Below are positions 58,892 through 64,000 of a stretch of DNA of 64,000 nucleotides, piece by piece. The stretch is from CAVQBC01 sp963848415. Its GTDB lineage: Bacteria; Actinomycetota; Thermoleophilia; Solirubrobacterales; Solirubrobacteraceae. The position numbers were made by a program, and so were the translations under genes. Where the stretch lies: contig CAWKDN010000003.1 in assembly GCA_963848415.1 (NCBI GenBank), positions 186,001 to 250,000 on the forward strand. The letters run 5' to 3'. How positions within the stretch are numbered: position 1 is the stretch's first letter; each line of letters starts with the position of its first letter. The notes beneath the pieces are model-generated. The model searched no databases and was not told where the DNA came from. It saw only the letters and a program-made list of their open reading frames with translations.

Positions 58892-60357
58892 CAGACCTCC
58901 GCGAACTCGAGCCCGAGCAGCGCGGCGGTCTTGCGGACGTCGCCCGCCACGTGACCGACGCCGAGCGCGACGTGGTGGGTCGGGCCCTGCGCGCACCAGC
59001 GCTCGAAGAACTCCGCCGGCGGCGCCCCGAAGCGCAGGCGCGAGTTCGTGTTGCCGATGCGGAAGGTCGCGCCGGGGATCGACTCGCCCTCGGCCGCCAG
59101 CAGCTTCAGCCGGCCGTCGGCGGTCTGCGTGCAGCCGAGGATCGTGACCGGGCCGTAGCGGACCTTGAACTCGACGCTCAGCCCGGCGCCGCGCTTGCCG
59201 TGAAAGACCTTCAGCGCACGCAGCGTCGGCTGCTCCTGGGCGATCGCCACGTGGCCGGGCCCGTCGTGGCCCATCAGCACGAAGCCTTCCTCGAAGTCCA
59301 GCCCGTAGTACTCGGTGTAGGAGCCGCCCGCCCCGAGCCGGTCGAGGATCAGCTGGGCGAGGTTGGTCTTGAGGTCGGCCTCGCCCGCGGTCGGCACCCC
59401 GCGGGCGGTCAGCAGCGAGTTGCCGACGATCACCCCGGCCCCGAGCCGCTCGGCCTCGTTGCCGTCCAGGCCGCGGTAGTAGTAGGTCAGCGCGTCGAGC
59501 TCGAAGTCGGCCACGAGCCGGTCCAGCCCGGCGGCCACGCGCGCCGACCAGTCGAGCTGCTCGGCCTCCACCGGCCCGGCGATCGGGTCCTCGGTCGGGT
59601 CGGCGAAGGCGAACATCGAGCGGATCTCCTCGGTCTTGCCCGCCGCCTCGGCCTCCGAGACCTGGGCGACGCGGGCGCCGAGGTCGTCGATCTCGAGGAT
59701 CTCGACGTGGGCGCCGACCTGCCCGTGCACCGCGGTGAAGTCCGAGTACATGTCGAGCATGCCCGGATAGTTGTGCCCGAGGACGCCGATCCGCGCGCGC
59801 CGTAACGCGCGCGCCACGCCGGCGGCCCGCACCCAGCCGCCGATCTTCTCCCACGCGCGCTCGTCGTCGTCGATCGTGCCCGCGACGGTGTCGTAGGGCA
59901 CGCCGGCACGGGTGCAGGCGCCGGCGATCTCGGGCACGCAGCAGGCCGCGCAGTTGGCCAGCCACTCGCTCGTGTCGGTGTGCTCGTAGTCCAGCGTGGC
60001 GGCCGGCTGCAGGCCGAGCAGCACCGCCGGCACCTTGGCCGCCTGCAGCGCCGGCAGCACCTGGCTGGAGGTGGCGTAGGTGACCGCGTGGCAGAGCACG
60101 AGGTCGACCTGCGCCGCCGCGAAGCGATCGCCCGCCTCCCGCGCGCCCTGTGCGGTGTCGACCAGGCCGGCGGAGACGACGTCGGCCCCGAGCGCGCCGA
60201 CGCGCTCCTCCACGCGCCGCTGGTAGCCCTCGACGCGCCCGCGCAGGCCGGTGAACTGCGGCCAGTAGGCCGCCAGGCCGATGCCGAACACCCCGACCCG
60301 GGCGCGGGGCCCGGGCCGGGTCGTGTCGGAGGAGGGTCGGGGCTCGGCGGCGGTCAT
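58891..60357 (-). CDS. L-arabinose/L-fucose isomerase-like protein
   Basis: The 488-residue protein resembles the arabinose/fucose isomerase fold: VGVFGIGLAAYWPQF, HAVTYATSSQVLP, GVLGHNYPGMLDMYSDFTAVHGQVG, DALTYYYRGLDGN, GEADLKTNLAQLILDRLGAGGSYTEYYGLD and FVLMGHDGPGH. It lies inside the rhamnose operon, where RhaI already supplies the isomerase, so it is either a second sugar isomerase, a paralogue for a related 6-deoxy sugar (e.g. fucose) or a protein with a different reaction. Metal-ligand Glu and His residues are present but cannot be assigned with certainty. Confidence 0.85.
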   Translation of the reverse strand: MTAAEPRPSSDTTRPGPRARVGVFGIGLAAYWPQFTGLRGRVEGYQRRVEERVGALGADVVSAGLVDTAQGAREAGDRFAAAQVDLVLCHAVTYATSSQVLPALQAAKVPAVLLGLQPAATLDYEHTDTSEWLANCAACCVPEIAGACTRAGVPYDTVAGTIDDDERAWEKIGGWVRAAGVARALRRARIGVLGHNYPGMLDMYSDFTAVHGQVGAHVEILEIDDLGARVAQVSEAEAAGKTEEIRSMFAFADPTEDPIAGPVEAEQLDWSARVAAGLDRLVADFELDALTYYYRGLDGNEAERLGAGVIVGNSLLTARGVPTAGEADLKTNLAQLILDRLGAGGSYTEYYGLDFEEGFVLMGHDGPGHVAIAQEQPTLRALKVFHGKRGAGLSVEFKVRYGPVTILGCTQTADGRLKLLAAEGESIPGATFRIGNTNSRLRFGAPPAEFFERWCAQGPTHHVALGVGHVAGDVRKTAALLGLEFAEV

Positions 60358-60366
60358 GCGTGACTT

Positions 60367-61455
60367 CTAGAAGTCGAAGTCGTCGATGTTGTCCTTGTTG
60401 AACCCGGTCGGCGGGCCGAGCACGATCTCGCCGTTCGGGCCGATCGTCCTCTCACCGAGGCGGCCGGCCTCGAACTTCTCGCCCTCGGCGCCGGTGATGC
60501 GACCGGAGACGAGCGCCGCCGCGGCCTGCCCGGCGAGGTAGCCGACGTCCTTGGGCACCCACAGCGCGAACTCCTCGACCGTGCCGTCCTTGACGAACTT
60601 GCGCATCTGGTTCGGCGTGCCGAGGCCCGTGAGCTTGATCTGGCCCTGCTTGGGCGAGTCGGACAGGTAGCGCGCGGCGGCCGAGACGCCGACGGTGGTG
60701 GGGGAGATGATGCCCTTGAGGTTCGGATAGGCCTGGATGAGCCCCTGGGTCTCCTGGAAGGACTTCTGGTCGTCGTCATCGCCGTAGGCGACCTTCACGA
60801 GCTTGATGTCCTTGTACTCCGGCTTCTTGAGCTCCTCCTTCATGACCTCGATCCACGCGTTCTGGTTGGGCGCGTTGGCCGTCGCCGACAGGATCGCGAT
60901 CTCGCCCTTGCCGCCGATCTGCTTGGCGATCAGCTCGACCTGGCCCTTGCCGATCAGCTCGGTGGAGGACTGATTGACGAACAGCTTGCGCGCCTCCGGG
61001 GCGACGTCGGAGTCCATCGCCACCACGGCGACGTCGCGCTGGGCCGCCTGCTTGAGCGCCGGGGCCACGGCGTTCGGGTCGTTGCCGGCGATGATCAGCG
61101 CACTCGGCTTCTGCTGCACCGCGGAGTTGATGATCGACACCTGCGAGGACGCGCTCGCGTCCGTCGGCCCGTTGATGCGGTTCGAGCCACCGAGCTCCTT
61201 CATCGCCTCGTCGACGCCGGAGTGCTCGGTCTCCTCGTAGGGGTTGCCGAGCTGCTTGGGGATCGAGACCGTCTTGAGCCCCTCCTTGATCGGGGCGTTG
61301 GGATCGGCCTTGCCCTCCGCGGAGGACGCCTCCTCAGAGCCTGACGACGAGCTCTGCTCCTCCTGCGTCTCGCCGCAGGCGGCGAGCAGCAACATCGACG
61401 CCAGCAGCGCGAGCGCGGCGAGCAGCGCGCGGGCGGTGCGCGAGCGGGTGGACAT
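60367..61455 (-). CDS. rhaS: Rhamnose ABC transporter substrate-binding lipoprotein
   Basis: The 362-residue periplasmic-binding-type protein is attached to the membrane as a lipoprotein: signal peptide with lipobox LLAAC near residue 26. A Ser/Glu-rich linker (QSSSSGSEEASSAEG) precedes the sugar-binding domain, which has PIKEGLKTVSIPKQLGNPY, GPTDASASSQVSIINSAVQQKPSALIIAGNDP, and GISPTTVGVSAAARYLSDSP-like motifs of the rhamnose/autoinducer-2 (RhaS/LsrB) type. The context of a rhamnose catabolic operon points to L-rhamnose. The stop (TAG) is 9 bp before the isomerase-like gene. Confidence 0.9.
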   Translation of the reverse strand: MSTRSRTARALLAALALLASMLLLAACGETQEEQSSSSGSEEASSAEGKADPNAPIKEGLKTVSIPKQLGNPYEETEHSGVDEAMKELGGSNRINGPTDASASSQVSIINSAVQQKPSALIIAGNDPNAVAPALKQAAQRDVAVVAMDSDVAPEARKLFVNQSSTELIGKGQVELIAKQIGGKGEIAILSATANAPNQNAWIEVMKEELKKPEYKDIKLVKVAYGDDDDQKSFQETQGLIQAYPNLKGIISPTTVGVSAAARYLSDSPKQGQIKLTGLGTPNQMRKFVKDGTVEEFALWVPKDVGYLAGQAAAALVSGRITGAEGEKFEAGRLGERTIGPNGEIVLGPPTGFNKDNIDDFDF

Positions 61456-62498
61456 CAGGGGTGACCCTCCTCCGGTTGGTGGCTTCTGCGACGCCGCCGC
61501 GCCTCCGAGGCGCGGCGGACCAGGTTCGGACCCAGCACCGAGCCGACCAGCAGCGCGCCGGTGACGATCTGGATCCAGTACGACGAGATGGACTCGCTCA
61601 GGGAGAGCGCCTTCTGGATGCCGCCGAGCAGCAGCAGCGCCAGGATGACCCCGGCGATCGTGCCGCGGCCGCCGAAGATCGAGACGCCGCCGAGCAGCAC
61701 GGCGGTGACCGCGGTCAGCTCGAAGCCCAGGCCGACGTTGGCGGCGGCGGTCGAGTTGCGCAGCGAGATCACGATGCCGGCCAGGGCGGCCACGGTGCCG
61801 CACAGCACGAACAGCACGAGCTTGACCCGCTTGACGCGCAGGCCGGCGAAGCGCGCCGCCTCCTCGCCGGCGCCGATCGCGTAGACCGAGCGCCCGAACG
61901 GCGTGGCGTGCAGCAGCACGGCGAAGGCGATCGCCAGCAGCACGAAGAGCACCATCGCGTTGGGGATCAGCGTGCCGGCGAAGTTGCCGAACGCGCGGTC
62001 GGTCCAGGCCGCCGGGAAGTCGGTGACCGACTCGTCGCCGATGATCACGTAGGCCAGCCCGCGGAAGAGCGCCAGCGTGCCGATCGTCACCGCCAGCGAC
62101 GGCAGCCCGAGGCGGGTGACCAGCAGCCCGTTGAAGGCGCCGCACAGCGCGCCGGCGACGAGGCACAGCGGCATGATCAGCTCGAGCGGCAGGCCGCTGT
62201 TCCACAGGTAGGCCATCAGCGCGCTCGAGAGCGCCATCACCGAGGCCACCGACAGGTCGATCTCGGCGGCGATCACAACCAGCGCGAGCGGCAGCGCCAT
62301 CAGGGCGATCTCCGAGAAGTCCAGCGAGCCGGTGGTCAGCGAGTCGGCGGTGAGGAACTCCGGCGAGAGCAGCTGGCCGAAGATCGCCAGCAGGAGCAGC
62401 AGGCCGACGAGCAGCGCCTCCCAGCGCCCGGCCACCTCGCGTGCGCGCGTTGCCAGGTCCGGCCCGGACGGGGCGGGGGAGGCGGCGTCAGCTCGCAC
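61455..62498 (-). CDS. rhaQ: Rhamnose ABC transporter permease
   Basis: The 347-residue inner-membrane permease of the sugar ABC transporter family (RbsC/RhaP/RhaQ type) has eight to ten helices. Visible landmarks: ALPLALVVIAAEIDLSVASVMALSS, VAGALCGAFNGLLVTRLGLPSLAVTIGTLALFRG, and the cytoplasmic coupling-loop region YAIGAGEEAARFAGLRVKRVKLVLFVLCG, then ELTAVTAVLLGGVSIFGGRGTIAGVILALLLL. It starts at GTG 62498 and overlaps its sister permease gene by 11 bp and rhaS by 1 bp. The symbol choice between rhaP and rhaQ is arbitrary. Confidence 0.9.
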   Translation of the reverse strand: MRADAASPAPSGPDLATRAREVAGRWEALLVGLLLLLAIFGQLLSPEFLTADSLTTGSLDFSEIALMALPLALVVIAAEIDLSVASVMALSSALMAYLWNSGLPLELIMPLCLVAGALCGAFNGLLVTRLGLPSLAVTIGTLALFRGLAYVIIGDESVTDFPAAWTDRAFGNFAGTLIPNAMVLFVLLAIAFAVLLHATPFGRSVYAIGAGEEAARFAGLRVKRVKLVLFVLCGTVAALAGIVISLRNSTAAANVGLGFELTAVTAVLLGGVSIFGGRGTIAGVILALLLLGGIQKALSLSESISSYWIQIVTGALLVGSVLGPNLVRRASEARRRRRSHQPEEGHP

Positions 62499-63543
62499 GA
62501 CGGGCGCTCCGTTTGCGCAGGGCCGCGTCGACGCGCAGGCCGACGAGCCGGTCGAAGGCGATCGCCAGCAGCAGCAGGGCGCCGATCGCCGCCTGCTGCC
62601 AGAAGGCCTCGACGCGCAGGACGATCAGCGACGAGGTGATCGTGCCCAGCAGCAACGCGCCGAGCGCGGCGCCGTAGACGCTGCCCGTCCCGCCGAAGAT
62701 CGCCACGCCGCCGACGACCGTCGCGGCGATGACCGTCAGCTCGTAGCCGGTGCCGGCGGTGGCGTCGACCGTGCCGAAGCGCGCGGTGAACAGCACGCCG
62801 CCGAGCCCCGCCAGCGCGCCGGCGAGCACGAAGGCGGTCAGCACGCGGCGGTCCGAGCGCACGCCGGCCAGCCGCGCGCCCTCGGGGTTCGAGCCGATCG
62901 CGTAGAGCTCGCGGCCGGCGCGGTAGTCGCGCAGCCACTGTCCCACCGCCAGCACGACCACCAGCGCGAGGATGACGAGGATCGGGATGCCCACGAGCGA
63001 GTCCGTCCCCAGGTTCAGGAAGCCGTCGGGCAGCGTCTCGGCGTTGACCTGGCGCCCGTCGGTCCACAGGAACGCCAGCCCGCGGAAGGCATAGAGCGTG
63101 CCGAGCGTGACCACCAGCGCCGGCACCTGCCCGAAGGTGACCAGCACCCCGTTGAGCAGCCCGCAGGCCGCGCCGAGCCCGATGCCGAGCGCGAAGACGA
63201 CGACGATCGGCAGGCCCGAGCCCGACGAGAGCAGGTCGCCGGCCATGAACGCGCTCAGCCCGAGCACCGAGCCGACCGACAGGTCGACGTTGCGGGTGAT
63301 GATCACGAGCGTCTGGCCGGCGGCGAGGATCGCGAAGATCGAGGCGTTCAGCGCCAGGTTGCGCAGCGAGTCGGCCTCGATGAAGCGCGGCTCGAGCACG
63401 GCGGTGACCACCACGAGCACCGCGAGCGCGACGATGATGCCCAGCTCGCGGATGCGGAAGACCCACTCGGTCAGGCGGCGCGCCTGCGCGCCCTCGGCGC
63501 CGGCGACCGGGGCCGCCGGGTCGGCGTGGGCCTCCGTGCTCAT
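62488..63543 (-). CDS. rhaP: Rhamnose ABC transporter permease
   Basis: The 351-residue second permease of the transporter is a close relative of the following gene: RIRELGIIVALAVLVVVTAVL, AAGQTLVIITRNVDLSVGSVLGLSAFM, AACGLLNGVLVTFGQVPALVVTLGTLYAFRG, the loop LYAIGSNPEGARLAGVRSDRRVLTAFVLAG and ELTVIAATVVGGVAIFGGTGSVYGAALGALLL. The N-terminal ~28 residues are cytoplasmic. ATG 63543 overlaps the ATPase gene stop by 4 bp (ATGA). Two different permeases plus one ATPase match the Rha transporter layout (heterodimeric membrane part). Confidence 0.9.
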   Translation of the reverse strand: MSTEAHADPAAPVAGAEGAQARRLTEWVFRIRELGIIVALAVLVVVTAVLEPRFIEADSLRNLALNASIFAILAAGQTLVIITRNVDLSVGSVLGLSAFMAGDLLSSGSGLPIVVVFALGIGLGAACGLLNGVLVTFGQVPALVVTLGTLYAFRGLAFLWTDGRQVNAETLPDGFLNLGTDSLVGIPILVILALVVVLAVGQWLRDYRAGRELYAIGSNPEGARLAGVRSDRRVLTAFVLAGALAGLGGVLFTARFGTVDATAGTGYELTVIAATVVGGVAIFGGTGSVYGAALGALLLGTITSSLIVLRVEAFWQQAAIGALLLLAIAFDRLVGLRVDAALRKRSARRAS

Positions 63544-64000
63544 GCGGCGACCGCCTGGCCGGTCGCGGCGCGGATCACGCGCTCCTCGTCGGCCTCCTCG
63601 CGGCTGAGCTCCTCGGTCAGCCGGCCCTCGTGCATGACCAGCACGCGGTCGGCCATGCCCAGCACCTCGGGCAGCTCGGAGGAGATCATCAGCACCGCCA
63701 CGCCGCGCCCGGCGAGCTCTGAGAGCAGGCGGTGGACCTCGGCCTTGGTGCCGACGTCGATGCCACGGGTCGGCTCGTCGACGATCAGCACGCGCGGCTC
63801 GGTCGCCAGCCACTTGGCCAGCACGACCTTCTGCTGGTTGCCGCCGGAGAGGACGTCGACCGGGTCGCCGAGGCGGTGGAACTTCAGCTGCAGCCGCGCG
63901 GCCCACTCGCTCGCGAGCCGGTTCTCGGCGCCGGGCCGGATCAGCCCGAGCCGCGTGAGCTTGCCCAGCCGCGTGAGCGTCGCGTTGCGGGCGATCGAGA
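63540..64000 (-). CDS. rhaT: Rhamnose ABC transporter ATP-binding protein, C-terminal part
   Basis: Only the C-terminal ~153 residues are in the window; the gene continues beyond position 64000. The fragment has the ABC signature LSGGNQQKVVLAKWLA, Walker B VLIVDEPTRGIDVG, the switch VLMISSELPEVLGMADRV, as in the second ABC domain of sugar-type (RbsA-like) double-domain ATPases. It energises the two permeases and binding protein encoded immediately downstream. Walker A must lie outside the window. The symbol rhaT follows ABC-type usage and is not the proton symporter of E. coli. Confidence 0.88.
   Translation of the reverse strand, partial: SIARNATLTRLGKLTRLGLIRPGAENRLASEWAARLQLKFHRLGDPVDVLSGGNQQKVVLAKWLATEPRVLIVDEPTRGIDVGTKAEVHRLLSELAGRGVAVLMISSELPEVLGMADRVLVMHEGRLTEELSREEADEERVIRAATGQAVAA

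Noticed and set aside
1..64000. tRNA, rRNA or insertion sequences
   Set aside because: No cloverleaf-type sequence, rRNA segment, transposase or terminal inverted repeats with target duplication were recognised by eye. A dedicated scan (tRNAscan, ISfinder) could still find a missed tRNA.

Overview
The window is 64 kb of very GC-rich DNA, densely coding, with many GTG starts, long runs of 4-nt overlapping genes and several start codons only 7-11 nt downstream of a TAnnnT -10 box (leaderless-type promoters). Gene content (rnhB-yraN-comM-dprA, a WhiG/FliA-type sigma factor, an EF-G-like GTPase with altered G motifs, LuxR-type ATPase regulators, a SigB-type sigma factor, YsnF/PRC-barrel stress proteins) points to a soil-type actinobacterium, most likely of the class Thermoleophilia (Solirubrobacterales-like). 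That placement is an inference from gene content and style. No rRNA, tRNA, CRISPR, phage or insertion sequence was seen.

Layout. 1-16 kb: housekeeping genes (signal peptidase end, RNase HII, YraN, ComM, DprA, ThiD, IlvD, an L,D-transpeptidase, XerC, a sigma factor, an EF-G-like protein). 16-25.7 kb: two LuxR-type regulators, an RNase HI-like protein, tryptophan 2,3-dioxygenase, a Na+/H+ antiporter, and a stress/membrane group on the minus strand. 26.9-30.2 kb: a compact set resembling the vitamin E pathway of plants and cyanobacteria, namely tocopherol cyclase, an MPBQ/MSBQ-type methyltransferase and a homogentisate prenyltransferase. 30.3-40.4 kb: a nine-gene plus-strand glycan operon with a NodU/TobZ-type carbamoyltransferase, a GT2-GmhB fusion, two GT9 heptosyltransferase-like enzymes, two GT4 enzymes, GmhA, HldE and an SDR. 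This is a nearly complete nucleotide-heptose pathway plus the transferases to use it. 40.5-45.6 kb: RecQ, a SigB-type sigma factor, a YihY/BrkB membrane protein and an epimerase. 45.8-53.9 kb: several genes disrupted by frameshifts (pyruvate oxidase-like enzyme, a secreted protein, a large LuxR regulator). 53.9-64 kb: a complete minus-strand L-rhamnose uptake and catabolism operon, running off the window inside the ABC ATPase gene.

How the genes work together. The three tocochromanol genes can be read as one pathway: prenylate homogentisate, methylate the resulting quinol, close the chromanol ring. GmhA, HldE and the fused GmhB should make ADP-heptose, which the GT9 enzymes could transfer and the carbamoyltransferase decorate. 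In the rhamnose operon, the ABC transporter brings in rhamnose, RhaM and RhaI convert it to rhamnulose, RhaB phosphorylates it, and a fused aldolase/dehydrogenase splits it and oxidises the lactaldehyde.

Two structural themes recur. Short tandem duplications sit exactly at gene borders (dprA start, SDR/GT9 junction, ilvD/hydrolase ends). One- or two-base frameshifts cluster between 24.8 and 53.9 kb. The second theme may be assembly error or real decay, and the sequence alone cannot decide.
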